Shown: positions 29,772 through 39,084 of the stretch, piece by piece
How positions within the stretch are numbered: position 1 is the first letter of the stretch
Layout of the letters: each line of letters opens with the position of its first letter
Assembly: GCA_964542455.1 (NCBI GenBank)
Contig: CAZIUC010000008.1
Location: 62,001-126,000, forward strand
From: PFJX01 sp964542455
Lineage (GTDB): Bacteria > Pseudomonadota > Gammaproteobacteria > Burkholderiales > Thiobacillaceae
Direction of reading: 5' to 3'
Length of the DNA stretch: 64,000 nt
Notes under the pieces: model-generated
The model's input: only the letters and a program-made list of their open reading frames with translations
Told to the model about the DNA's origin: nothing
Databases searched by the model: none
Position numbers and translations under genes: made by a program

Positions 29772-30173
29772 ATGACAATCGGCGCGCTCCCCTCTTCTCC
29801 GCCAATCAGCCACTTTCCAGGCTCCACCGCGGTGGATGGTGTAGCAGAACGGGTAAAGCGGGTACCAAGCGATTCCGTAGGCACCAACCGGGGACAAACG
29901 GAGTCGCGGAGTGTTGCGGTAGATTCGAGCAGAAACACCCATATCGAAACCGCGCGTAAAGAGGTGCGCGAAAGCTTGGATGTTCAGAAAACCGATGCTT
30001 CCGCCAGCAGTTCCAACCCACATGTCCAGTTCAAGATTTCCGAGGGCACGCGGGTGATGGAGGTTTACGACAGCAAGAATATCCTGATCTATCAGGTGCC
30101 GCCCAAGGGGTTGCTGACGCTGATCCACAACCAGGAACACCAGCCCGACCCGCAGATCGAAACTTCCGCCTGA
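29772..30173 (+). CDS. FlaG-like flagellar protein
   Basis: A 133-residue protein. The N-terminal 80 residues are Ser/Thr-rich and disordered-looking; the C-terminal about 45 residues (VQFKISEGTRVMEVYDSKNILIYQVPP) match the FlaG domain, which normally reads V-x-V-x-D-x-x-T-G-E-x-I-R-Q-I-P-P. FlaG influences flagellar filament length in some bacteria. No other flagellar genes are in the window, so the pair with 29413 is an orphan. The 240 bases after it, up to galU, show nothing recognisable. Confidence 0.65.
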   Translation: MTIGALPSSPPISHFPGSTAVDGVAERVKRVPSDSVGTNRGQTESRSVAVDSSRNTHIETARKEVRESLDVQKTDASASSSNPHVQFKISEGTRVMEVYDSKNILIYQVPPKGLLTLIHNQEHQPDPQIETSA

Positions 30174-30413
30174 ACCGCCGTACTGCCTGAAAGTCATTTC
30201 CGCATTTATCGCCGACTTCCCCGCGCAGTAACCACGGCGTAACTTCTCGCGCCTCAGTTCCAGCTTCCAGTGCCATGGGGCGGAGCTTTCGAACCATGAC
30301 AGAGTGGCAAACGTTCACTCTCGCCGGAATGGATCCACGCATGTAGCCAATGCCCGACAACACGAGGGGCGGTCAGCCTTCCCTTGATATCCAAGGGAAA
30401 ACGCTATGCCGCC

Positions 30414-31304
30414 TCAGTCGGTATGCCGGCAAGGCCCACAGAATCGTTTTTCCAGATAGGCCTGGAATTCGCCGCCGACTTCCGGATGCTTGAGCGCGTA
30501 TTCCACCGTGGCCTCCAGATATCCCAACTTGTTGCCGCAGTCGTAGCGTTTACCCTCGAACTCGTAGGCAAGCACCTGTTGCTCCTTGAGCAGGGCGGCA
30601 ATCGCGTCGGTGAGTTGCAATTCACCCCCGGCGCCGCGCTCGATGTGTTCGAGGTGATGGAAGATGCGAGGCGTCAGCACATAGCGCCCCACCACACCAA
30701 GGGTGGAAGGCGCATCGGCCGGCGCGGGCTTTTCCACGATCTGGGTGACACGTGAAAGACGCTCGGCCAAGGGCTCGGCGGCGACGATGCCGTAGGAGGC
30801 AGTTTCCTCGGGGGCGACGTTCTGCACACCCACCAACGAGCATTGGTAGTAGTTGTAAAGGTCGCACATCTGTTTGGTCACCCCCGGCTCACCATCGATC
30901 AGGTCATCGGCCAGCAATACGGCAAAGGGTTCGTCATTCACCGCCGGACGCGCGCACAGCACGGCATGCCCCAGTCCCAGCGCCTCGGCTTGGCGAATGA
31001 AGATGTAATTGACGTTGGCCGGCAACAAGCCGCGCAAGTCTTCCAGCGCTTTGAGTTTGCCCTTGGTCTCCAGTTCGACTTCCAGTTCGTAGGCCTTGTC
31101 GAAGTGATCGGCGATGGCGCGCTTGGTGCGGCCGATGATGAAGATCAGATCGGTGATGCCTGCCGCGGCGGCTTCCTCAGCCGCATACTGGATCAGCGGC
31201 TTGTCGACGATGGGCAGCATTTCCTTGGGGCTGGCCTTGGTGGCGGGAAGGAAGCGGGTGCCCATACCGGCGGCTGGGAATACAGCTTTGGTGACGCGTT
31301 TCAT
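30414..31304 (-). CDS. galU: UTP-glucose-1-phosphate uridylyltransferase
   Basis: A 296-residue nucleotidyltransferase making UDP-glucose from glucose-1-phosphate and UTP for envelope polysaccharides. The pyrophosphorylase signature AAGMGTRFLPATKASPKEMLPI, the VEKP motif and LADDLID are present, at family length. Its start overlaps the ligA stop by 4 bases, indicating translational coupling at the end of a zipA-ligA-galU run. Confidence 0.95.
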   Translation of the reverse strand: MKRVTKAVFPAAGMGTRFLPATKASPKEMLPIVDKPLIQYAAEEAAAAGITDLIFIIGRTKRAIADHFDKAYELEVELETKGKLKALEDLRGLLPANVNYIFIRQAEALGLGHAVLCARPAVNDEPFAVLLADDLIDGEPGVTKQMCDLYNYYQCSLVGVQNVAPEETASYGIVAAEPLAERLSRVTQIVEKPAPADAPSTLGVVGRYVLTPRIFHHLEHIERGAGGELQLTDAIAALLKEQQVLAYEFEGKRYDCGNKLGYLEATVEYALKHPEVGGEFQAYLEKRFCGPCRHTD

Positions 31305-33346
31305 AATGGTAAATCTCCCTTTTCAAGCAGATGCAGGAATGCGGTCTCATCCAGAATATTGATATTCAATTTCTCGGCCTTCACGAGTTTGGAGCCGGGA
31401 TCGGAACCCGCGACAACGTAATCGGTCTTGCCTGAAACACTGCCCGCAACCTTACCACCCTCTGCCTCGACAAGCTCCTTGGCCTGCTCGCGCGTGAGAT
31501 TCGGCAGGGTGCCGGTAAGCACAAAAACCTTTCCCGCAAAACGTCCCGCGAAAACCGGTTTTGCCTCACCATCGACCCAGGCTTCCGCCTGCCGCAGCGC
31601 CTCGATCACCGCCTGATTGTGGCTTTCCCGGAAGAAAGCGGCGATGGAAGCGGCGACTATCGGTCCCACGTCCGCCACCCGCATCAGCGCTTCCGTATCG
31701 GCCGCCATGAGCGCATCCAGCCTGCCGAAGTGGCGCGCCAGATCCTTGGCGGTCTGTTCACCCACTTGGCGGATGCCCAGGGCGAAGACGAAGCGCGCCA
31801 GGGGCTTGTGTCGGCTGGCGGCGATGGCGGCGAGCAGGTTCTCCGCCGACTTTTGCGCCATGCGCTCCAGGCCGGCGACCTGTTCCAGACCAAGTGAGTA
31901 GAGGTCGGCGGGCGTTTTTACCAGGCCGCGATCGACCAGTTGCTCCACCAGCTTGTCACCAAGTCCTTCAATGTCCATCGCCCGGCGTGAGGCGAAATGG
32001 ATGATGGCCTGCTTGCGCTGCGCCGGACAGGCCAGGCCATTGGTGCAGCGCGCGGCGGATTCGCCCTCCAGACGGAGCACGGGAGCGCCGCATTCGGGGC
32101 AAACCGTGGGCATGACGAAGTGTTCATGCAGGGGAGTGACTAGATCGCGCAGGGGGCGCCGTTCAAGCACGCTGCCGACCACTTCCGGAATCACGTCACC
32201 GGCGCGGCGCACGATCACGGTATCGCCCACGCGCACATCCTTGCGCCGCACCTCGTCCTCGTTGTGCAGGGTGGCATTGGTGACGGTAACGCCGCCGACG
32301 AACACCGGCTTGAGGCGGGCCACCGGCGTCAGCGCGCCGGTGCGACCGACCTGGACGTCGATGGCTTCCACCACGGTCAGTTCTTCCTGCGCCGGGTATT
32401 TGTGGGCGATGGCAAAGCGCGGGGCGCGCGCGACGAAGCCGAGCCGCTCCTGGTCGGCAAGGCGATTGACCTTGTAGACGGCGCCATCGATATCAAAAGG
32501 CAGGTTGGGACGTTGCTCGCCGAGTTCGTTGAAATATGCCATCAGGCCAGCGACGCCGGACACCACGCGGCGCTGTTGCGCCACTGGCAGCCGCAGTTCG
32601 GCCAACCAGTCCATGACTGCCGCGTGGGTTCCAGGAAGATCAACGCCGTCAACACGGCCGATGCCGTAACTGAAGAAATGCAGCCGCCGTTTCGCGGTGA
32701 TCCGGGGATCAAGCTGGCGCAGGCTGCCGGCGGCGGCGTTGCGCGGGTTGGCAAAGGTTTTTTCGCCTTTGTCGCGCGCTTCCTGGTTCAACTTGTCGAA
32801 GTCGCGCCGCAGCATCAGCACCTCGCCCCGCACTTCCAGCACGGCGGGTGGCGTTGCGGTCTCCAGACGCATGGGTATGGCGCGAATGGTTTTCAGATTG
32901 GCGCTGACATCCTCGCCGGTGGTGCCATCGCCGCGCGTGGCGCCGCGCGCGAACAGCCCTCGTTCGTAGCGCAAGGTGATGGCCAGACCATCGAATTTGG
33001 GCTCAACGGCGTATTCAATCAGCCCTTCCCGCTCCAGGCCTTCACGCACTCTCCGGTCGAAGGCCGCCACTTCGGCTTCGGAAAAGGCGTTGTTGAGAGA
33101 CAGCATGGGGACGTCGTGCGTGACCTGCGCGAAGTCCTTGAGCGGCCCGGCGCCCACCCGCTGCGTGGGGGAATCGGGGCTGAGCAATTCGGGATGCGCG
33201 GCTTCCAGGTCTTGCAGTTCGCGCAGCAGGCGGTCGTACTCGACATCCGGAATGGCGGGATCGTCGAGGACGTAGTAACGGTAGTTGGCGTCCTCGATCA
33301 GGTGGCGGAGCTCATGCGCTCGTTGCTCCTCACTCCTCACTCCCAC
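31301..33346 (-). CDS. ligA: NAD-dependent DNA ligase
   Basis: A 681-residue LigA sealing nicks in replication and repair. The adenylation motif KFDG (in AVEPKFDGLAITLRYERG) holds the active-site lysine; the NYRYYVLDDP Ia region, OB domain, zinc finger (CPECGAPVLR...CTNGLACPAQ), HhH repeats and a C-terminal BRCT domain (FAGKVFVLTGTLPNLTREQA) follow. The start is a GTG at 33346; a second GTG at 33340 has a better-spaced AGGGG and could be the real one. It is downstream of zipA, a pairing common in proteobacteria. Confidence 0.95.
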   Translation of the reverse strand: MGVRSEEQRAHELRHLIEDANYRYYVLDDPAIPDVEYDRLLRELQDLEAAHPELLSPDSPTQRVGAGPLKDFAQVTHDVPMLSLNNAFSEAEVAAFDRRVREGLEREGLIEYAVEPKFDGLAITLRYERGLFARGATRGDGTTGEDVSANLKTIRAIPMRLETATPPAVLEVRGEVLMLRRDFDKLNQEARDKGEKTFANPRNAAAGSLRQLDPRITAKRRLHFFSYGIGRVDGVDLPGTHAAVMDWLAELRLPVAQQRRVVSGVAGLMAYFNELGEQRPNLPFDIDGAVYKVNRLADQERLGFVARAPRFAIAHKYPAQEELTVVEAIDVQVGRTGALTPVARLKPVFVGGVTVTNATLHNEDEVRRKDVRVGDTVIVRRAGDVIPEVVGSVLERRPLRDLVTPLHEHFVMPTVCPECGAPVLRLEGESAARCTNGLACPAQRKQAIIHFASRRAMDIEGLGDKLVEQLVDRGLVKTPADLYSLGLEQVAGLERMAQKSAENLLAAIAASRHKPLARFVFALGIRQVGEQTAKDLARHFGRLDALMAADTEALMRVADVGPIVAASIAAFFRESHNQAVIEALRQAEAWVDGEAKPVFAGRFAGKVFVLTGTLPNLTREQAKELVEAEGGKVAGSVSGKTDYVVAGSDPGSKLVKAEKLNINILDETAFLHLLEKGDLPL

Positions 33347-33463
33347 CCCCTCGCTAGCGCAACGCCGGGATGTTGAGCGCGCCGCGCTTTGTGCCCACGA
33401 GGGGCACGCGGGATTCGTAAGCCGCTACCGAGCGCAACGCAGCCCAATCTTCGCCGCCACACC

Positions 33464-34828
33464 TCACGCAAACAGCCTGAGTGCGCGCTCGCCACCCGCC
33501 GGAATGTTCTGCCGTTGCATGCGGGTGTAGAACTCCACCAGGCGGGCACGGTCGCGGTTCAGACTGTCGTTGCTGACGGCGCGTCCGTTGTCGTCCACCA
33601 GGCGGCCGGAGAGGCGATCGGCCAGGCTGTAACCGAACTCGGTCATGCGGTCGAACACATTGACGCCATCGGCCACGCGCGGCACGTCGAACAACAACGT
33701 CACGCCATGCGTGGTCAGGCCGCGCCCATCCAGCGGGAAGGGGGTCTCTTCCTGGTTGGTCAGAGTAAACAGGCTGTGCCCCCCCGCGTCGCGCCCATGA
33801 TAGATGCCGTCGCGCTCCAGAGTGAGGCCAGCGGTGACTGCCGCGGTATGGATGGCTTCACTGGTAAAGGGATGTGTATCGGCGGCGACCACGTTCAAGC
33901 CCATCAGCACATCGACATCCATGCAGAAGAGATCGAGTTCGCGCGCCCGCTCCAGCGCATCTTCCTTGTCCGGGCAGATCACCGCGCCGCCGGCATCGGC
34001 GGCGAAGGTATAAAGCGTGCGGCAAAAGGCGTCGAGCTGATCCTGGGCGACGGCGCCGCTACGGTCCGCCAGTTGCAACCCCAATTCCATCTGGCTGTAG
34101 GCATTGCGCGGGTTGCCGGTGAGAGCCTCCCAGACGCCATCGGCACGCAAGCCGAAGGATCGTACCGGTTTGCCGAGCCGGCGCAGGCTGTTGAGCAATC
34201 CGGCGTAGGAAGTAAAAGCCGGAGAGGCGAATTTGAGGCGCGCGATGAACTCGGTCTGCGCATCGAGGCCGCTGGCCACCTGGGCCTGAGCAATGACTGG
34301 CTCGGCGACCTGGGCGGATTCGCTGAAGGCGGCGGCAAGTGGCGGCAGATAACCGAGCTCTTCCTCGGGAGGCTCGACTTCCGCCGCCGGTTTCTCTGCC
34401 GCAATAGTGCGTGGCGGTACAGGTTCCCGCGTGGGCGTCTGTATGGAAGGTTCAGAAGAACGCGGCGCCGGAGGCGAGGGCAGGGAACGCTCCTCGTCAT
34501 GCTGATCCGATTCAGTCTCGATTGAATCGGGGAAGGAGAAGTCCACTTCCCTATGCCCCCCCCGCAACGGCGCATCCGCATCTTCGACGGCCTGTCTGGC
34601 CTCCGGCGAAGCGGCTTCCTGGCCCGTCAACTGGATGCGGGCTTCGCCCTGGCGGCGGCTAGGCTCGGTACGAACGGCCTCGCCCAGCATGATGTCGTCG
34701 CGTTTGTGCGAGAACAGCCGGTCCGCCTCCTTGCGAAAGCGCCGTTCCTGCACCAAGTTGTATATGACGATGGCGCCGATCATGCCGATGCCGACAATGG
34801 CCAATACGATCTGCAGCGTGGTCATCAT
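33464..34828 (-). CDS. zipA: Cell division protein ZipA
   Basis: A 454-residue protein with one N-terminal membrane helix (TTLQIVLAIVGIGMIGAIVIY), a long proline/glutamate-rich cytoplasmic linker (about 40-190) and a C-terminal ZipA FtsZ-binding domain (about 300-440, with ELDLFCMDVDVLMGLNVV and GLTTHGVTLLFDVPRVADG). It tethers the Z-ring to the membrane. The start overlaps the ftsB stop as ATGA. The linker is long compared with the 328-residue E. coli protein. ligA lies downstream. Confidence 0.9.
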   Translation of the reverse strand: MMTTLQIVLAIVGIGMIGAIVIYNLVQERRFRKEADRLFSHKRDDIMLGEAVRTEPSRRQGEARIQLTGQEAASPEARQAVEDADAPLRGGHREVDFSFPDSIETESDQHDEERSLPSPPAPRSSEPSIQTPTREPVPPRTIAAEKPAAEVEPPEEELGYLPPLAAAFSESAQVAEPVIAQAQVASGLDAQTEFIARLKFASPAFTSYAGLLNSLRRLGKPVRSFGLRADGVWEALTGNPRNAYSQMELGLQLADRSGAVAQDQLDAFCRTLYTFAADAGGAVICPDKEDALERARELDLFCMDVDVLMGLNVVAADTHPFTSEAIHTAAVTAGLTLERDGIYHGRDAGGHSLFTLTNQEETPFPLDGRGLTTHGVTLLFDVPRVADGVNVFDRMTEFGYSLADRLSGRLVDDNGRAVSNDSLNRDRARLVEFYTRMQRQNIPAGGERALRLFA

Positions 34829-35160
34829 GGATGTTTACTCTCCTCACGAGGCGGGTCGCCAGCGTTGCCGCCGGGTATTTTGCCGGCTTCAGGGTCAATT
34901 ACATGAATGAAAACTTCGTCGGCTCGCACCATGCCCAACTCGAAGCGAGCGCGGCCCTCCAACGCATCATAGCCGCCATGCAGGTCCTGTGCCTCCGCAC
35001 CCAACTGGACGTTGCGCGCTTCCAGGGCCAGATTGGCGGTCTTCTGGGCGTTCACTTCCCGCTCCAGTTCCCATACCCGCAACCAACTCCCCTTGCCCAG
35101 CCAGAGCGGGTATTGCAGTAGCAGGATCAGCACCGCCAGCGCCCAGAACAGCCCGCGCAT
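34825..35160 (-). CDS. ftsB: Cell division protein FtsB
   Basis: A 111-residue bitopic protein: N-terminal helix (GLFWALAVLILLLQYPLWLG), then a coiled coil with the SWLRVWELEREVNAQKTAN pattern and the RARFELGMVRADEVFIHVID motif that contacts FtsL/FtsQ. It is a divisome regulator in the FtsQLB complex. It follows eno by 1 base and overlaps zipA by 4 bases; the eno-ftsB pair is typical of proteobacteria. The tail is longer than in E. coli FtsB. Confidence 0.92.
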   Translation of the reverse strand: MRGLFWALAVLILLLQYPLWLGKGSWLRVWELEREVNAQKTANLALEARNVQLGAEAQDLHGGYDALEGRARFELGMVRADEVFIHVIDPEAGKIPGGNAGDPPREESKHP

Positions 35161-35161
35161 T

Positions 35162-36445
35162 TCATCTCAGTTGGTAGAAAGCTTCTTTCCCGGGGAAGCG
35201 CGCGAGTTCGGCGAGTTCTTCCTCGATACGCAGAAGCTGGTTGTACTTGGCGATTCGGTCGGCGCGCGAGAGGGAGCCGGTCTTGATCTGCAATGCGTTG
35301 CAGGCCACGGCCAGGTCGGCGATGAAGGCATCTTCGGTCTCGCCGGAACGATGCGAGATCACCGAGGTATAACCGGCGCGCTTGGCGGTTTCGATGGCGT
35401 CGAAGGTTTCCGACAGGGTGCCGATCTGGTTGACCTTGATCAGGATGGAGTTGGCGATGTTCTTCTGGATGCCTTCACGCAGAATCTTGGCGTTGGTGAC
35501 AAACAGGTCGTCGCCGACGATCTGGATGGACTTGCCCAGACGCTGGGTCAGCAGTGCCCAGCCTTCCCAGTCGTTTTCCGCCATGCCGTCCTCGATGCTG
35601 ATGATCGGATACTTGTCGACCCAGGCAGCCAGGTAGTCGGTGAACTCGGCGGCGGTAAGCTGCAAGCCTTCGGACTCCAGCACATAGCGGCCATCCTTGT
35701 AGAACTCGGAGGCGGCACAGTCGAGGCCGATCAGGACATCGGAACCGGGCGTGTAGCCGGCACCGGAGATGGCTTCCATGATGAACTTGAGGGCTTCCTC
35801 GTTGGACTTGAAGTTGGGGGCGAAGCCACCTTCATCGCCGACCGTGGTCGGGTGGCCGGCCTTGTCGAGAATCTTCTTGAGGCTGTGGAACACCTCGGCG
35901 CCGCAACGCAGGGCTTCGCGGAAGCTCTTCATGCCGGCCGGGATGATCATGAACTCCTGGATGTCCACGCTGTTGTTGGCATGGGCGCCGCCGTTGACGA
36001 TGTTCATCATCGGCACCGGCAACTGCATCGGGCCGGCTCCACCCAGATAGCGGTAAAGCGGCAGGCCGGCATCTTCGGCGGCGGCACGGGCGCAGGCCAT
36101 CGACACCGCCAGCATGGCGTTGGCGCCGAGGCGGGATTTGTTCTCGGTTCCGTCCAGGTCGATCAGGGTCTGGTCGATCAGGTGTTGTTCTTCCGCGTCC
36201 AGGCCCAGGATGGCCTCGGCGATTTCGGTATTCACATTCTCGACGGCGCGCAGGACACCCTTGCCGCCGTAGCGGGACTTGTCGCCATCGCGCAGTTCGA
36301 TGGCCTCGCGGCTGCCGGTGGAGGCGCCTGACGGGACAGCGGCGCGGCCCAGCACACCGGATTCGAGAAGCACATCGGCTTCAACAGTAGGGTTGCCGCG
36401 GGAATCCAGGATTTCGCGGGCGATGACATCAACGATAGCGCTCAA
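35162..36445 (-). CDS. eno: Enolase
   Basis: A 427-residue enolase interconverting 2-phosphoglycerate and phosphoenolpyruvate. Visible: ILDSRGNPTVEAD, the SGASTGSREAIELRD loop, VGDEGGFAP, the metal-ligand region SIEDGMAENDWEG and LIKVNQIGTLSE with catalytic lysine, and SHRSGETED. Full family length. It sits between kdsA and ftsB in the conserved block pyrG-kdsA-eno-ftsB. Confidence 0.97.
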   Translation of the reverse strand: MSAIVDVIAREILDSRGNPTVEADVLLESGVLGRAAVPSGASTGSREAIELRDGDKSRYGGKGVLRAVENVNTEIAEAILGLDAEEQHLIDQTLIDLDGTENKSRLGANAMLAVSMACARAAAEDAGLPLYRYLGGAGPMQLPVPMMNIVNGGAHANNSVDIQEFMIIPAGMKSFREALRCGAEVFHSLKKILDKAGHPTTVGDEGGFAPNFKSNEEALKFIMEAISGAGYTPGSDVLIGLDCAASEFYKDGRYVLESEGLQLTAAEFTDYLAAWVDKYPIISIEDGMAENDWEGWALLTQRLGKSIQIVGDDLFVTNAKILREGIQKNIANSILIKVNQIGTLSETFDAIETAKRAGYTSVISHRSGETEDAFIADLAVACNALQIKTGSLSRADRIAKYNQLLRIEEELAELARFPGKEAFYQLR

Positions 36446-36489
36446 TTTAATTCCTCTTTTCTCTCAATAAGACAGCGGATGGCTGTCGA

Positions 36490-37329
36490 TCACAGGCGGG
36501 CTTCGATAAAGCCCTGTTGTTTCACCAAGGTATCGATTTCCTTAAGGGTATGCAGCAATTCTTTCATCAAGTGTAGCGGCCAGGCATTGGGACCGTCGGA
36601 TAGCGCCTTGGCCGGGTCCGGATGCGTTTCCGCGAACAGGCCGCTGACGCCGACGGCCACCGCCGCCCGCGCCAGTACCGGCACGAACTCGCGCTGGCCG
36701 CCGGAACGATCGCCCTGCCCGCCCGGCTGCTGGACCGAGTGGGTGGCGTCGAACACCACGGGGCAAGCGGTTTCACGCATGATGGCCAGGCCGCGCATGT
36801 CGGAAATCAGGGTGTTGTAGCCGAACGAGACACCACGCTCGCACACCATGATGGTGTCGGCGCCGCCATTGGCATCTTTCGCCTTGGCAACCACGTTCTT
36901 CATGTCGCCGGGTGCCAGGAACTGGCCTTTCTTGATGTTCACCGGGCGGCCGGAAGCGGCGCAGGCCTGGATGAAATCGGTCTGCCGGCAAAGAAACGCC
37001 GGGGTTTGCAATACATCAACCACCGCCGCCACGGGCGCGATTTCGTCCTCGCTGTGAACGTCGGTGATGACCGGCAGGCCCAGCTGTTTCTTGACCTCGG
37101 ACAGGATGCGCAGACCTTCGTCCATCCCCAGGCCACGGAACGAGGTGCCGGAAGAGCGGTTGGCCTTGTCGAAGGACGATTTGTAGATGAAGTTGATGCC
37201 GACCTCGGCACAGATTTCCTTCAGTGCGCCCGCGGTATCCAGCGCCATCTGTTCCGATTCGATCACGCAGGGGCCGGCGATCAGGAATAACGGGTGGTCG
37301 AGTCCGACATCGAAGCCGCAGAGTTTCAT
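36490..37329 (-). CDS. kdsA: 3-deoxy-8-phosphooctulonate synthase
   Basis: A 279-residue KDO-8-phosphate synthase, condensing PEP with arabinose 5-phosphate for LPS inner-core KDO. The motifs LFLIAGPCVIES, YKSSFDKANRSSGTSFRG and FDATHSVQQPGG are present. It has asparagine in the FKSSFDKANRS metal position, as in metal-independent KdsA, although this needs alignment. The stop of pyrG is 2 bases before its start, so the two are coupled. Presence of KDO synthesis confirms a Gram-negative host. Confidence 0.96.
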   Translation of the reverse strand: MKLCGFDVGLDHPLFLIAGPCVIESEQMALDTAGALKEICAEVGINFIYKSSFDKANRSSGTSFRGLGMDEGLRILSEVKKQLGLPVITDVHSEDEIAPVAAVVDVLQTPAFLCRQTDFIQACAASGRPVNIKKGQFLAPGDMKNVVAKAKDANGGADTIMVCERGVSFGYNTLISDMRGLAIMRETACPVVFDATHSVQQPGGQGDRSGGQREFVPVLARAAVAVGVSGLFAETHPDPAKALSDGPNAWPLHLMKELLHTLKEIDTLVKQQGFIEARL

Positions 37330-37331
37330 GT

Positions 37332-38972
37332 TCAGGCCACCTTACTGCTGTGTTGCGCCAGGGCTGCTTTGACGAATGAGGTGAACAGCGGGTGCCCGTC
37401 GCGCGGGTTGGAAGTGAATTCCGGATGGAACTGGCAGGCGACGAACCAGGGGTGAGCCTCGCGCGGCAGTTCCACCATTTCGCACAAGTCGGTGCCGGGC
37501 GCGCGTCCCGACACCTTCAGGCCGGCGGCTTCCAGCTTGCCGCGCAGGGCGTTGTTGACTTCATAGCGATGGCGATGGCGTTCGACGATCTGGTCTTTGC
37601 CATAAATTTCACGCGCCAACGACCCGGCCTCCAGATGACAGACTTGTCCACCCAGACGCATGCTGCCGCCCAGGTCGGATTGCGCGGAGCGTTGTTCAAA
37701 ACGGCCATCGGCGGTCTGCCATTCGGTGATCAGGCCGATCACCGGGTAGGGGGTTTCCGGCTCGAATTCGGTGGAATGGGCGCCCTGCATGCCGGCGACG
37801 TCGCGGGCGAATTCGACCACGGCCAGTTGCATGCCCAGGCAGATGCCCAGATAGGGCACCTTGTGTTCGCGCGCATAGCGGATCGCGCAAATCTTGCCCT
37901 CGGTGCCGCGCTTGCCGAATCCGCCCGGCACCAGGATGGCATCCATCTTCGCCAGCGCGGCGCAGCCGTCGCGCTCCAGCGCCTCGGAATCGATGTAGTG
38001 GATGTTGACCTTGCTGTGGGTATGAATGCCGGCGTGGATCAACGACTCGGACAGCGATTTGTATGACTCGGTCAAATCCACATACTTGCCGACGAAGGCG
38101 ACATCGACCTGATGTTGCGGGTGTTCCAGCGCCTCGACCAGACGCTTCCAGACGGAAAGATCGGCGGCTTTCGCCAGGATGCCGAGCTTGTGGCAGACGA
38201 TCTCGTCCAGCATCTGGTCGTGCAGCATGCCGGGAATCTTGTAGATGGAGGAGGCATCGAGCGCCTCGATCACCGCTTCCGGCATCACGTTGCAGAACAG
38301 GGCGATCTTGCGCCGCTCTTCCACGGGAATGGAGCGGTCGGCGCGGCACAGCAACACATCCGGCTGAATGCCGATTTCGCGCAATTCCTTCACCGAATGC
38401 TGGGTCGGCTTGGTCTTCAATTCCCCCGCGGTCGGAATGTAGGGAAGCAGGGTGAGGTGGATGAAACAAGTGCTGTTCCTGCCCTCCTCGATGCCCATCT
38501 GGCGGATGGCTTCCAGAAACGGCAGCGATTCGATGTCACCCACCGTGCCGCCCACTTCAACCAGCGCCACATCCGCGCCCTCGGCGCCACGCTTGATGTA
38601 GGCCTTGATCTCGTCGGTAATGTGCGGAATGACCTGCACGGTTTTGCCGAGATACTCGCCGCGCCGCTCCTTCTTGATCACCGACTCGTAGATCTGGCCG
38701 GTGGTGAAGTTGTTGCGCCGGCTCATCTTGGCGCGCGTGAAGCGTTCGTAATGGCCCAGATCGAGGTCGGTTTCGGCGCCGTCCTCGGTGACGAACACCT
38801 CGCCGTGCTGGAACGGGCTCATGGTGCCCGGATCGACGTTGATGTAGGGATCGAGCTTGAGGTGGGTGACCGTGAGGCCGCGCGATTCGAGGATGGCGCC
38901 CAGTGACGCCGCGGCGATGCCTTTGCCCAGAGAGGACACAACGCCGCCGGTGACGAAGATATAACGAGTCAT
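37332..38972 (-). CDS. pyrG: CTP synthase
   Basis: A 546-residue CTP synthase with the N-terminal ATP-dependent synthetase domain (TRYIFVTGGVVSSLGKGI) and a C-terminal class I glutaminase domain containing the catalytic cysteine in LGICLGMQLAVVEFARD and the histidine in ACQFHPEFTS. It makes CTP from UTP and glutamine. First gene of the co-directional pyrG-kdsA-eno-ftsB-zipA-ligA-galU run. The 112 bases upstream, to the diguanylate cyclase gene, hold nothing recognisable. Confidence 0.97.
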   Translation of the reverse strand: MTRYIFVTGGVVSSLGKGIAAASLGAILESRGLTVTHLKLDPYINVDPGTMSPFQHGEVFVTEDGAETDLDLGHYERFTRAKMSRRNNFTTGQIYESVIKKERRGEYLGKTVQVIPHITDEIKAYIKRGAEGADVALVEVGGTVGDIESLPFLEAIRQMGIEEGRNSTCFIHLTLLPYIPTAGELKTKPTQHSVKELREIGIQPDVLLCRADRSIPVEERRKIALFCNVMPEAVIEALDASSIYKIPGMLHDQMLDEIVCHKLGILAKAADLSVWKRLVEALEHPQHQVDVAFVGKYVDLTESYKSLSESLIHAGIHTHSKVNIHYIDSEALERDGCAALAKMDAILVPGGFGKRGTEGKICAIRYAREHKVPYLGICLGMQLAVVEFARDVAGMQGAHSTEFEPETPYPVIGLITEWQTADGRFEQRSAQSDLGGSMRLGGQVCHLEAGSLAREIYGKDQIVERHRHRYEVNNALRGKLEAAGLKVSGRAPGTDLCEMVELPREAHPWFVACQFHPEFTSNPRDGHPLFTSFVKAALAQHSSKVA

Positions 38973-39084
38973 GGAGTTGGCAGATGCAGGGATGGCGAAT
39001 GATACCGGAAGCCCCCCTGCCCTACCAAGGCGACGTCCAGTTGAACTCTACTTTCAAGCCGAAGCACAAGACTCCAGACCACCA

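Noticed and set aside
30174..30413. Possible small gene between FlaG-like gene and galU
   Set aside because: Short frames here have no ribosome site and odd composition; nothing supportable.
34989..36331. Long plus-strand frames opposite ftsB and eno
   Set aside because: Antisense shadows; eno and ftsB are fully conserved on the minus strand.
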